DNA of 64,000 nucleotides from NCBI RefSeq assembly GCF_041549525.1, contig NZ_CP157456.1, positions 868,001-932,000 of the forward strand, given 5' to 3'. Positions 49,032-57,137 of the stretch are shown here, one piece after another. Made by a program: the position numbers and the translations under genes. The first letter of the stretch is position 1. Each line of letters opens with the position of its first letter. Below the pieces are notes generated by a model that did no database searches, had not been told where the DNA came from, and saw only the letters and a program-made list of their open reading frames with translations. The DNA comes from Paenarthrobacter aurescens. Lineage in GTDB: Bacteria; Actinomycetota; Actinomycetes; Actinomycetales; Micrococcaceae.

Positions 49032-49346
49032 ATGCGGCAGTGGCTACCCAGGCCGAGCAACCGTAGATGCCAGCTGAACCATGCCGAAGTCAACCTTGAG
49101 GACCCGGCCAGCGTGGGTGAGTTTTACGAGCTCGTCTACGCAACCTGGCAGGCCTCCCCGGAGGGTACTCATGCGGAGCTTCAGGAGCCGTACTGCAACG
49201 CGGCTGGCGTTGCCTACGGCGAGCTGCTGGTACGCACGACTCCTCTGCTGTGGGTCATTGCCGAGGACTCCCTGGGCCGGGAAATGGCGCTGCACCCAGG
49301 AAGGCATTCGCTAATTGACACATATCCCTACAACTGTAGGGTTTAG
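49032..49346 (+). pseudogene. Truncated DUF3806-like ORF
   Basis: The stretch GVAYGELLVRTTPLLWVIAEDSLGREMALHPGRHSLIDTYPY resembles the DUF3806 domain (a conserved ..GE.LV....L.W......G....L........ pattern), preceded by a plausible helical region (DPASVGEFYELVYATWQ). The reading frame ends at TAG 49344-49346, only about 10 residues after the last recognisable strand, inside the palindrome of the next gene; the upstream frame looks random. I read this as a gene remnant cut at both ends, though a short intact protein from ATG 49032 cannot be excluded. The function is unknown. Confidence 0.4.
49326..49341. promoter_or_regulatory. Perfect palindrome before the HTH/nucleotidyltransferase pair
   Basis: CCCTACAACTGTAGGG has 7-bp perfect arms and ends 8 bp before the ATG of the HTH gene. 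The position suggests an autoregulatory operator, with a very short or absent leader. Confidence 0.6.
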
Positions 49347-49349
49347 TGT

Positions 49350-50039
49350 ATGCAGTATAAGAATGGGATGACGGTCGGGGAGGTCGGGGAGAGGCTAGGT
49401 ATTACGCGCGCCTCGGTGCATGACCTGCTCGACTCTGGCCAGTTGACGGCCAGTGGCCGCGCTGGCCGCATGTTGCTCATCGATCGTTCGTCGGTGGAGC
49501 GCCTGGCCCTGGCCGGCACACGTCGTGGCCGCGCCTGGACGGCCAAGACTGCTTGGGCTGCATTGGCGCTCCTCTCTGGCCAGAACCCCACCTGGATCAG
49601 CTCTTCGGAGAAGTCCCGGTTGAAGAGGCGACTGCGTGAGCTGGACGCCGACGCCATTCGTGTTCTTGCCCGGAACAAGGACAAGACCCACCGCTACAGG
49701 GCAACCCCGGACGGGCTCGCGGCACTTTATGACCACCTGATCCCAAGTGGCGCCTCGGCCATGCGCGAGGAATCCATTGCAGGGACCTTCGGGATGGCCG
49801 GCGGGAGCGGGACTGCCGAAGGCTATGTCATGGCCGGTGACGTATCAGCCCTGGCGGACGCGTTCGGCCTGGTTGAAGATCCCGACGGCAACACCATCAT
49901 TCATGAAGTCGATTTGCACGAACCCTTCGTCGGCGGCCAGGCGCCGGTGGCAGCCATCGCCGTGGACCTCATGGACTCATTGGCAACCCGCGAACGCAGC
50001 GCCGGGCAACGCGTCATCAACGAACTGCTCCATGACTGA
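49350..50039 (+). CDS. HTH protein, probable antitoxin of an AbiE-like pair
   Basis: A 229-aa protein. The N-terminal excisionase/MerR-type helix-turn-helix is MTVGEVGERLGITRASVHDLLDSGQL, followed by SGRAGRMLLIDRSSVERLA. A basic helical middle (KSRLKRRLRELDADAIRVLARNK) and a C-terminal alpha/beta region (about 150-229) follow. The stop overlaps the next gene by 8 nt. Gene order (DNA-binding protein, then nucleotidyltransferase) is that of type IV AbiEi/AbiEii systems, but this HTH differs from the usual winged AbiEi. An autoregulatory palindrome lies just upstream. The antitoxin role is inferred. Confidence 0.65.
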   Translation: MQYKNGMTVGEVGERLGITRASVHDLLDSGQLTASGRAGRMLLIDRSSVERLALAGTRRGRAWTAKTAWAALALLSGQNPTWISSSEKSRLKRRLRELDADAIRVLARNKDKTHRYRATPDGLAALYDHLIPSGASAMREESIAGTFGMAGGSGTAEGYVMAGDVSALADAFGLVEDPDGNTIIHEVDLHEPFVGGQAPVAAIAVDLMDSLATRERSAGQRVINELLHD

Positions 50040-50850
50040 ACCTGAACAGGACGCGGTCGCCGAAGGCTCCGATGACCGCGAGACCTGGGACGCGCCCGTA
50101 CCTCCTGGAGGCTGGGGAACTCCATGGCCACAGTGCGTGGAACTGGCCCGGGCCCTGCCGTCCACCCAATGGACGTTGGTCGGAGGGCTCATGGTCCAGC
50201 TGCACGCTGCAGCTACCGGCCTCCCCGTCTCCCGGCCAACAGTGGATGTCGACATTGTGCTGCACATCGAGACCGGTGCGGCGACGACGGCTGCAGTCAG
50301 TGCTGTCCTGAACGGGCTCGGGTACACGCTGGAAGAGTCCATCTCTCATGACGCACCAGCCCACCGCTTCCTGCGCGGCAAGCAGCAGATCGACGTGATG
50401 GTGGCCGATCACCTGCCCCCGGCGAAGATACCGACCCTGGGTGGCCGCAAACCATTCCAAGTTTCCGGCGGCACGCAGGCGCTGCAGCGGACGGTGAACT
50501 GCCGAATGACCGTCGACAACGACCAACCGGTACTCATCAGCATCCCGAACGCCCTCGGGGCGTTGGTCTTGAAAGGCGCGGCCTACCGCGAAGACTCCCG
50601 GGACAGGGGCAGGCACCTCGATGATGCCGTCGTTCTCTGCGCGACCATCAGAACACCCCTGGTCACGGCGGCCCAGATGAAGGGCAGCGATAGGTCGCGG
50701 GTTCTTTCCCTACACAAAGAACTGGCCAACCCGGGGCACCGATCTTGGCAGCTGCTGGACCCGGCCGACCGAACACCGGCCACGGACGCGCTGCGCATAC
50801 TTGCCGCCAATCACAGTCTGCCGCCAGCCAACCGCCTCAAATCAGGCTGA
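50032..50850 (+). CDS. AbiEii-like nucleotidyltransferase, probable toxin
   Basis: A 272-aa protein. The pol-beta-type nucleotidyltransferase signature is seen as TLVGGLMVQLHA followed by RPTVDVDIVLHIE (the DxD metal pair). The later ALVLKGAAYREDSRDRGRHLDDAVVL carries the Lys and RD..D pattern of the AbiEii/MenT group. Such toxins transfer nucleotides to tRNA or to other targets. ATG 50032 is chosen because it overlaps the HTH stop; the frame is open to 49747, inside the HTH gene, and that part is not protein-like. Toxicity and partner are inferred. Confidence 0.68.
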   Translation: MTEPEQDAVAEGSDDRETWDAPVPPGGWGTPWPQCVELARALPSTQWTLVGGLMVQLHAAATGLPVSRPTVDVDIVLHIETGAATTAAVSAVLNGLGYTLEESISHDAPAHRFLRGKQQIDVMVADHLPPAKIPTLGGRKPFQVSGGTQALQRTVNCRMTVDNDQPVLISIPNALGALVLKGAAYREDSRDRGRHLDDAVVLCATIRTPLVTAAQMKGSDRSRVLSLHKELANPGHRSWQLLDPADRTPATDALRILAANHSLPPANRLKSG

Positions 50851-51066
50851 CGACGCCGAGGAACGGCTGTCAAATGCCAATGGACAGAAAAATCAGGACA
50901 TTGTTATTTGACCTGACGGCCAATCGCGGACTGCGCCTACGCATGGTCAATGGTGAAGGGGTTGATGCCCGAAATTTACGCCGTCGGGAAAAGTAAGCGG
51001 CCGGCGACCATCCGGCCCGTAGACCCTGCTGATCGGTCACTGCAGCGAAGCATTCCAGGAAGGTAC
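50851..51066. other. Gap with only a doubtful 40-codon ORF
   Basis: An ORF from ATG 50874 to 50996 (+) encodes MPMDRKIRTLLFDLTANRGL and so on, rich in Arg and Leu; there is no clear ribosome site or family. I do not call it a gene. Confidence 0.3.
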
Positions 51067-51468
51067 TCATGATGACACCTTTGGGCCAGCAGCCCTGGCC
51101 TCCTCCAATTCGACATCAACTGAGGCGGCGCTGACCTCGGCTAGCCCAAAATCGCCCTCCAAGCGATAGACGTCGTCTTCGATTGTGAAGGAGTCGATTC
51201 CGCCGTAATCGATCTCGTCGTTGGCGCCGGTCGCCGCCTTAATGCGGCCCTGTCCGCTCCATGAAATGTCTTTGACGCCACTGAACACCAGGCGGCCTTT
51301 TCGATAGCAGCACTGTTCTCCCGGCAGGGGAGAGGCATACTGCAGGTGGCCTTCGCGGAGGACAAAGTCGAGCACGATGGAAAACCTGCCCGGGGTGGCC
51401 TGCAGGTCCAGCACGAAGCTGTCCTCCAGGTAGTACTCGCTGAGTGGCTCGAGGTCCCAGTACTGCAT
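51067..51468 (-). CDS. Hypothetical protein of about 133 residues
   Basis: An acidic, strand-rich protein starting MQYWDLEPLSEYYLEDSFVLDL and containing FSIVLDFVLREGHLQYASPLPGEQCCYRKGRLVFSGV. I do not recognise a family. ATG 51468 is chosen because the longer frame (to 51699) would overlap the cold-shock gene and adds low-complexity Ser/Arg sequence. It lies 100 bp downstream of the cold-shock gene on the same strand and may be co-transcribed. Small acidic proteins in accessory stretches are often immunity proteins, but nothing here proves that. Confidence 0.6.
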   Translation of the reverse strand: MQYWDLEPLSEYYLEDSFVLDLQATPGRFSIVLDFVLREGHLQYASPLPGEQCCYRKGRLVFSGVKDISWSGQGRIKAATGANDEIDYGGIDSFTIEDDVYRLEGDFGLAEVSAASVDVELEEARAAGPKVSS

Positions 51469-51568
51469 CAACAATTTCGCCCCGGCCTCATTTGGGTGGC
51501 CTGGCACCCGGAGTGGCACTTCGGTACTTGGTCCATCGGCTGGCCAGTGCTGATCGGGCGACCGAGCC

Positions 51569-51802
51569 TCATGAGTGGTTCTCGCTCTCAGCTGTCCTGA
51601 CTGAGACCGCACTGAAGCCATACCCGTCCTGCTCAACGGCTTCCCACTCCAACTCCACTTCTTCCCCGGGGGTGAGTGAGCGGTAGCCGGCGACTTCAAC
51701 GACGCTGAAATGGGCCCAGCAGCCGCCGGAAGTCAGTGGGGAGTCGATGACGCCCCACCCGTGTTCGTCGTTCCAGAAACGAACGACACCTTGAGATTCC
51801 AT
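51569..51802 (-). CDS. Divergent cold-shock-domain protein
   Basis: A 77-aa single-domain protein. The CSD frame is clear: GVVRFWNDEHGWGVIDSP replaces the usual KGFGFI RNP1 with HGWGVI, CWAHFSVV replaces VFVHFS in RNP2, and YRSLTPGEEVELEWEAVEQDGYGFSAVSV completes the barrel. Aromatic RNA-stacking positions are partly changed (Trp for Phe). It probably binds single-stranded nucleic acid. ATG 51802. Confidence 0.82.
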   Translation of the reverse strand: MESQGVVRFWNDEHGWGVIDSPLTSGGCWAHFSVVEVAGYRSLTPGEEVELEWEAVEQDGYGFSAVSVRTAESENHS

Positions 51803-51945
51803 CGCACCAGTCTAGGTCCGCTCCCTATAGGAGCGATGGCATGAAATCCACGTGACTCTGCCATCGTCAAGCACAGGGCCATCTCGGGGAACGACGAGCC
51901 AACGCAGCGTCTCCACGGACGGTGGCAAACGCCGAAGGGGCGGCT

Positions 51946-52310
51946 CTAGTTTGTAACCGAACCGATCTTGGTTGCGACAGCATCAGCCTGAAGATATATG
52001 CGCATCAGAAGCACGACCAGGACTGCAGTGACGCCAAGGCCAGTGAAGAAGATCAACGGCCCGCTGGCGTCATCCTTGGGCAGGACGGCGAAGAGAACCC
52101 ACAGGGCTGTCGTGCACACGAGCAAAAAACGACTGTCCCTCTCAGAATCCTCAAAGAAGCCTCATGCGTAGCTATCCAGGCCTCATCGGAGGCCATGGTT
52201 GCCTTGGACCGTATGCCGAAAGTGGGATTCGGTTTGGACTGCCCCGCCTCGATCTGTGAAGCCAACATCTTCAAGAGCCCGGCAACGACCAGGAAAGCGA
52301 TGCTGAACAT
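51946..52310 (-). pseudogene. Frameshifted SdpI-like membrane protein gene
   Basis: The 5' part (from ATG 52310) encodes MFSIAFLVVAGLLKMLASQI, then KPNPTFGIRSKATMASDEAWIATHEASL, the SdpI-family pattern. The frame then breaks near 52150. In the adjacent frame the protein resumes as DSERDSRFLLVCTTALWVLF, has two further membrane segments (ILPK loop, PLIFFTGLGVTAVLVVLLMRIYL) and ends at the stop 51946-51948. A single base lost in the TCTTTGAGG stretch explains the break. It was probably an intact three-segment membrane protein; TTG 52334 is an earlier start option. Confidence 0.72.
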
Positions 52311-52532
52311 GGTCGTGCTGAAAGCTGCCCCCAAAAGCTACCCTTCCGTGGTGTCACTCATCCGATGGCCAACGCTAACCCAATCGGGATGCAGAGTGGT
52401 GGCGTCTCATGCACCCTGTGTCGCCAAGCGCTAGAAGACGGTCTCCCTCCATAAACGGCATCCCCCAGAAAAGCGTGCCACAACGGAACCGGGATTAGCG
52501 CCAGCGTACCGGGACGACTGGACGGTCTTCAT

Positions 52533-53024
52533 TCAACCGTCCACACGGGCAACGTCAGCCTTTCGTCGTAGTTGCGACAGCCCGGCGACGGTCAGGCCGG
52601 CAGTGAGCGCGAGGGCCCCTACCCAGAGAGTCAGGCCCGCCAAGTCGTGGATGGCCATCTGGGGGAGTCGCCTGTCCGGCACGGCAACGACGCCGATGAA
52701 TGCGCCGACGAGGCCGAAGTAGCTGCCGGTCATGAACCGCTGATGGGCGCGGATGTTGCCGCGGCGGACGGCTACCAAGCCTAAGGTCAGGGTGCAGAAC
52801 GTCAGAACGGACAGGGCGTGGAGCCAGTTGAATCCGCCGTCGATGGTCCGGATCCCGAAGGAGGTGAGAACCACGATGTACATGGCTACCGCCCAGATGC
52901 GGCCCAGGATCTTGTGCGCTGCGCTGCCCTTGTTGAGGCGGAGCAGGTTCACGGCACCGAAGATCAGGGCGTAACCCGCTGCGATGGCATGCAGGGCGAT
53001 CAGGAAAGTCCACGGCGAAGGCAT
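52533..53024 (-). CDS. DUF2306-type membrane protein
   Basis: A 163-aa protein with four membrane segments. HAIAAGYALIFGAVNLLRLNKGSAAHKILGRIWAVAMYIV and RAHQRFMTGSYFGL carry the two conserved His-containing loops typical of the DUF2306 family. The function is unknown. ATG 53024. The gap to the upstream pseudogene (52311-52532) shows nothing. Confidence 0.82.
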   Translation of the reverse strand: MPSPWTFLIALHAIAAGYALIFGAVNLLRLNKGSAAHKILGRIWAVAMYIVVLTSFGIRTIDGGFNWLHALSVLTFCTLTLGLVAVRRGNIRAHQRFMTGSYFGLVGAFIGVVAVPDRRLPQMAIHDLAGLTLWVGALALTAGLTVAGLSQLRRKADVARVDG

Positions 53025-53326
53025 GTGGCCAGCCTAGCGAGTCGGATGGGGCTCACCAGACCGTGGCGGCGGGGGCGGCTGAGGACTTTTCAGGGAACTG
53101 TAGAAGAGCTCAGGGTCGTCGTCATCCAATCACGCGGAGCAAGGTCGAGCAGTCCCGTCCCGGCGAGGTCCTAAATAAGCCCACCGGGCCGAGTGCCGCC
53201 GTCGTGAGTTCTTCGCCTTGGCGGACAGGGTAGAACTCCCCATGGCACTGCGGCGGGCCGACGCCTAGCATGGCAGGGGACCGCTCGGTCTGCTCAGTCA
53301 CTTTTTTGGGGAAAAGGACCTTACCC
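53025..53326. other. Intergenic region before the secreted repeat protein
   Basis: Divergent gap of about 300 bp that should contain promoters for both flanking genes. I see no RNA gene, repeat or clear promoter box. Confidence 0.4.
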
Positions 53327-55777
53327 ATGCCGTTGCCTCGACCTGCCACTCACCATCCGCTTCGAAGGACACGGCAAGGGGTGTGGGCCGCCCTGGTGAC
53401 CGCCGTCCTGGTGGCCGCTGGCCTCTTCGCCGGCGCCGCACCAGCTTCGGCTGCAACCTACACCTTCAAGGGAGTGGTCAAAGGAAAACTGACGGCCACT
53501 GCAACCGCCACTGCGCTGGGTGATGTGTGGGTGGGGGCTTACACCAATGACGACCGCGCCTCCCTGGTTGCCGGTGCGTGGTCTGCCCCCGACGGCTCGT
53601 ACAGTTTCAGCGTGCCGGCTGCCGGCAGCTACAAATTGTGGACCACGTGCAGTAGCGGACCTTGCTCCGCCACGTACGCGGACGAGTGGAACGTCAATCA
53701 GTCCAGTTCATATGGTTCGACGCCGGTCGCCGTCACCGATGCTGCCCCCACCACCACGTACAACCCTCAGCTGGAAGCGTTCGGCAGCATGAGCGGCAGG
53801 GTCACCAATAAGGCCGGCCAGCCGGTGACGGCGGTGTCCGTCTCAGCTTCGCCCAACAATGGCGGACAAGTGAGCAGCACCACGCCCGATGCCAACGGCT
53901 ATTTCACCCTCACCAGGATTCCGCCCAATCAGGCATACATCAGTGTCCGGGACGAGTCGGGCCAGCGTCTTTACCTGGAGCAGTATTGGAACGGCACCGG
54001 CACTGTGGACACCTACACCACAGCTACCGTCCCGCCCGGTGTGCAGTGGACCAACGTGAACTTTGTCCTCAAGGATGAAACCCTCATGGAGGCCACCGTA
54101 GTCGATCCCGCAGGCGCGCCGATTGCCGACGTCGGGTATGTCCCGTGGGTTTACAACGACGCGACTGCAGCCTGGGAAGGACCCCAGATGGGCCCGCTGA
54201 CCTCGAATGCGCAGGGCAAGATTTACTGGCGTATGACGGTTGGCAAGAAGTACAAGCTGTGCGTTTCGGACACGGTTTACGAGGGCGCGCCCCGCGAAAA
54301 GCGGTACAAAGCCGAGTGTTACGACAACACGCCCACCAAGGACACTGCCACGGTTCTGACAGCAACCGCTGCCGGCCAGCGTGTAAAGCTGACCATGCAG
54401 CTGGACGTTGAGGGGTTGTCGCTGACACCTGGCAGGCCGTTCGTTTATGGTTCTGCCCAAGCCGGACAGAAACTGACCGTTGATCCCGGGGTCTGGGGAC
54501 CGGCTCCGGTGACCCTTGCCTACCAGTGGCAGCGTTCCAAGGACGGCACAGCTGTCCAGGATATTGCGGGGGCCACAACCACCGCCTACGTTCCCACGGC
54601 AGCTGACGCCGGGTACGACATCTGGGCGAAAGTCTCAGGGACCAAGGCAGGATATGCGTCCTATTCCACCTCCGTGCATGGCGGTAAGTCGGGTGCCGAG
54701 GCCGTGACGGCTTCCAAGCCCTTCACGCTTCTGGGGACGCCCAGCGCGGGGAACACCCTCACCGTTGACCACGGCACCCTGAGCCCTGTCCCTGATTTTG
54801 GCCCCTACTACGACTGGTTCGTGGACGGTGTGCAGGACTACAGGACCAACGGGCCCTCGTTCCTTCTCCAGGCCGCCGACGCCGGTAAGAAAGTCACTGC
54901 CCGGCTGAGCGTCCACGACTGGCCCCTGCAGCCCTATTACGGCCAGGCCACAGTCACCGTCTCCGCGGGGACCATAACGGCTCCGGTCCCCACGGTTTCC
55001 GGGACGGTGAAGGTGGGCTCGGTGTTGACGGCTGTTCCGGGTGCGTGGGGTCCTGCTCCTGTGACGTTGGCTTATCAGTGGTTCCGCAGTGGTGTTGCTG
55101 TTACGGGTGCTACGGCAGCTACTTACTCGTTGACTGCCGCTGATTTGGGCAAGACCATGACCGTTCGGGTGACGGGAACCAAAGCTGGATTTACGACGGC
55201 GGCGAAGACGTCCGCCGCGACGGCTGCTGTGGCGGTGGGGACCTTGACGGCTCCGGTGCCCACGGTTTCCGGGACGGTAAAGGTGGGCTCGGTGTTGACG
55301 GCTGTTCCGGGTGCGTGGGGTCCTACTCCTGTGACGTTGGCTTATCAGTGGTTCCGCAGTGGTGTAGCGGTGACGGGTGCTACGGCAGCTACTTACTCGT
55401 TGACTGCCGCTGATCTGGGCAAGACCATGACCGTCAAGGTCACGGGTTCGAAGGCTGGATTTACGACGGCGGCGAAGGCTTCCGCTGCGACGGCTGCTGT
55501 CGCTGCCGGTACCCTAACCGCTCCGGTCCCCACGGTGTCCGGCACCAACACCGTGGGCAGCACGCTCACCGCGGCCCCCGGCACGTGGGGTCCTGCTCCT
55601 GTGACGCTGAGCTACCAATGGTTCCGAGGAAGCACTGCCATTTCCGGGGCCACTGCCCAAACGTACAAATTGGTGGCCGCGGACAAGGGCAGCGCCATCA
55701 AAGTTCGTGTGACAGGCACAAAGACTGCTTACTCCGCACTTGCCCGTTATTCGGCGGCCACGGCGTTGATCGGCTGA
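53327..55777 (+). CDS. Large secreted protein with carboxypeptidase-regulatory-like and Ig-like repeats
   Basis: An 816-aa exported protein. A long signal peptide ends at PASA (about residue 42). Carboxypeptidase-regulatory-like beta-sandwiches follow (FKGVVKGKLTATAT, SMSGRVTNKAGQPVTAVSVS), then from about residue 385 a series of ~90-residue Ig-like repeats of the pattern VGS.LTA.PG.WGPAPVTL.YQWFRSG, ending RVTGTKAGF. The last three units are in tandem with an exact 270-bp period (starts 54977, 55247, 55517). No LPXTG or transmembrane anchor is present, so it is probably secreted or loosely wall-bound. ATG 53327 follows AAAAGGA. The function is probably adhesive or carbohydrate-binding. Confidence 0.85.
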   Translation: MPLPRPATHHPLRRTRQGVWAALVTAVLVAAGLFAGAAPASAATYTFKGVVKGKLTATATATALGDVWVGAYTNDDRASLVAGAWSAPDGSYSFSVPAAGSYKLWTTCSSGPCSATYADEWNVNQSSSYGSTPVAVTDAAPTTTYNPQLEAFGSMSGRVTNKAGQPVTAVSVSASPNNGGQVSSTTPDANGYFTLTRIPPNQAYISVRDESGQRLYLEQYWNGTGTVDTYTTATVPPGVQWTNVNFVLKDETLMEATVVDPAGAPIADVGYVPWVYNDATAAWEGPQMGPLTSNAQGKIYWRMTVGKKYKLCVSDTVYEGAPREKRYKAECYDNTPTKDTATVLTATAAGQRVKLTMQLDVEGLSLTPGRPFVYGSAQAGQKLTVDPGVWGPAPVTLAYQWQRSKDGTAVQDIAGATTTAYVPTAADAGYDIWAKVSGTKAGYASYSTSVHGGKSGAEAVTASKPFTLLGTPSAGNTLTVDHGTLSPVPDFGPYYDWFVDGVQDYRTNGPSFLLQAADAGKKVTARLSVHDWPLQPYYGQATVTVSAGTITAPVPTVSGTVKVGSVLTAVPGAWGPAPVTLAYQWFRSGVAVTGATAATYSLTAADLGKTMTVRVTGTKAGFTTAAKTSAATAAVAVGTLTAPVPTVSGTVKVGSVLTAVPGAWGPTPVTLAYQWFRSGVAVTGATAATYSLTAADLGKTMTVKVTGSKAGFTTAAKASAATAAVAAGTLTAPVPTVSGTNTVGSTLTAAPGTWGPAPVTLSYQWFRGSTAISGATAQTYKLVAADKGSAIKVRVTGTKTAYSALARYSAATALIG
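54977..55777 (+). repeat. 270-bp tandem repeats within the secreted protein gene
   Basis: The first two units (54977-55246, 55247-55516) are nearly identical at DNA level, including synonymous positions. The third is more diverged. This indicates a recent duplication. Confidence 0.85.
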
Positions 55778-55802
55778 TCTGCCAGCGCAGAAAGCTTGTG
55801 CG

Positions 55803-55833
55803 GTAGGCGGCCCAACCAGATTGGGCCGCCTAC
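55803..55833. terminator. Bidirectional terminator hairpin
   Basis: Perfect 13-bp stem GTAGGCGGCCCAA (55803-55815) with TTGGGCCGCCTAC (55821-55833), loop CCAGA. It lies between convergent genes, and the stop of the minus-strand gene falls inside the right arm. Confidence 0.8.
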
Positions 55834-56138
55834 TGAGTCTTGAACGATGCCAGTTGGCTGATTCGACGCCGCACTACGGCAACGAGAGGACGTGCCGCAC
55901 CAGCCCACGCCTTCAAAGAAACAAGAACCTTGTTGATGCTGCCGGAGAAGCGGCCCCTGGTGCGCCAGCTTTGCATCAGTTCCCACGTCATTCGGATGAA
56001 GTGAACAGCCAGCACAACGATGAAGAGGGAGATCACCAACCCGGCAACGGAGGCGGCTACGATCATCACACCCGTGATGTGCACCAGGAGGACGGCAGAG
56101 ATCACAACTGTGTGGGCGTCAAGAAGTTCCATGTTCAT
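55830..56138 (-). CDS. Small hypothetical membrane protein
   Basis: A 102-aa protein with two hydrophobic segments (TVVISAVLLVHITGVMIVAASVAGLVISLFIVVLAV region, about residues 10-46) followed by a basic cytoplasmic-looking tail (TWELMQSWRTRGRF ... VVRRRISQL). No family is recognised. The two in-frame ATGs at 56138 and 56132 are both possible starts. It is convergent with the secreted repeat protein and shares its terminator. Confidence 0.6.
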   Translation of the reverse strand: MNMELLDAHTVVISAVLLVHITGVMIVAASVAGLVISLFIVVLAVHFIRMTWELMQSWRTRGRFSGSINKVLVSLKAWAGAARPLVAVVRRRISQLASFKTQ

Positions 56139-56444
56139 TTCTCGTTTTGTGGGATGGTGGTTCGATCGGGCGTGGATGCCGGCGGCTAGGCGCTTGGGCG
56201 GCTTGTGCCCGCGCGCTAGCCAGCAGGCCGGGCTGGGGATGACTGTGAAAGTCTTAGGCTCCCGGATTCTTTCCGGGCAGCACTCTTACCGGGTTGTTCC
56301 CCCACAACACCAAGCCTTCCTGACCTGCAGTTTTGTCTAATCATAGCTACGGGCGCCAAAGCATTTGTTAGCCACGCGTCACGTACTTGTCAGAAGAGCC
56401 GGGGGAGGGTGCATGGCAAGCTTGGCGGCCGTCTGATGGCCCTT
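56139..56444. other. Intergenic region, no gene seen
   Basis: It includes a short hairpin CCCGGATTCTTTCCGGG near 56260. No coding or RNA signal is convincing. Confidence 0.35.
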
Positions 56445-57047
56445 TCAGGCTGAAGTCCGGCATCCTATTTGCTCGGCAAACGCGAGCATTGCCGCACGGG
56501 CCATATCTACAGTAACGAGCCTGTTTCCTGCCACGATGTGCAGGCTGTAGGCGTCTTCGAGCGCAACCATGTTCATGGTGGCTTGTTCCAGGTCCGTGGA
56601 GATGGTGAAGGCGCCGGAGGCATTGCCTTCCTCAAAAATTGCGCGGTACGTGGCGGTCTGCCGCAAGTACATTTGCTGAACCAAGGTGTCGTGAAGTTCC
56701 GACTGGCCGGCCATGAAATCGAATTCGTAGAGCAAGCGCATGAGGGCGTCGTCCGGTCCGCTGGGCAGTCCCGCGTCGATGGCTGCCCGTAGCTTCTCAG
56801 CCGGCGATTCCAGTCCCGCCACAACGTTGTCCCGGTGATCGCAGAAGCGCTCTGTTCCGGCGCGGTGAGCCTCAACCAGAAGCGCGTCCAGGTCATCGAA
56901 GTAGTACAGCAGCGCGCCTCTGGTCAGTCCGGCTCTTTTGGCGACGTCGGTCAGGGACAGGGAGCGCAGGCCCTGTGTGGAGGCTTCCTTGAGTGCCGCT
57001 TCCACGAGCTCGGAGCGACGCCGTTCCTGCGTGTTGGGTCTTGCCAT
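56445..57047 (-). CDS. TetR-family regulator
   Basis: A 200-aa regulator. The N-terminal HTH is RRSELVEAALKEASTQGLRSLSLTDVAKRAGLTRGALLYYFDDLDALLVEAH; an all-helical ligand domain follows. ATG 57047 (MARPNTQ) with AAGGG upstream is preferred over the open frame to 57080. It is divergent from the APC permease and amidohydrolase genes and probably represses them through the inverted repeat at 57092-57109, with an amine or amino-acid derivative as effector (inferred). Confidence 0.87.
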   Translation of the reverse strand: MARPNTQERRRSELVEAALKEASTQGLRSLSLTDVAKRAGLTRGALLYYFDDLDALLVEAHRAGTERFCDHRDNVVAGLESPAEKLRAAIDAGLPSGPDDALMRLLYEFDFMAGQSELHDTLVQQMYLRQTATYRAIFEEGNASGAFTISTDLEQATMNMVALEDAYSLHIVAGNRLVTVDMARAAMLAFAEQIGCRTSA

Positions 57048-57091
57048 GCCCTTGACACTATCCGATGTGAACTGCCACACTCCAATAGTTA

Positions 57092-57109
57092 TTTGACACT
57101 GACGTCAAA
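57092..57109. promoter_or_regulatory. Candidate TetR operator
   Basis: TTTGACACTGACGTCAAA: arms TTTGAC and GTCAAA separated by 6 bp, in the 90-bp divergent gap between the regulator and permease starts, 29 bp before the permease ATG. Confidence 0.65.
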
Positions 57110-57137
57110 AAACTAAATTCGACCTGAATGGACTCCC

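Noticed and set aside
50874-50996. 40-codon ORF after the nucleotidyltransferase
   Set aside because: No ribosome site, no family and basic low-complexity composition; too weak to call.
51922-52434. Plus-strand 170-aa ORF
   Set aside because: The minus strand carries clear SdpI-like sequence in two frames; this frame is its shadow.
47283-53024. Integrated phage or integrative element at tRNA-Thr
   Set aside because: No integrase, no structural genes, and no direct repeat of the tRNA 3' end found by eye.
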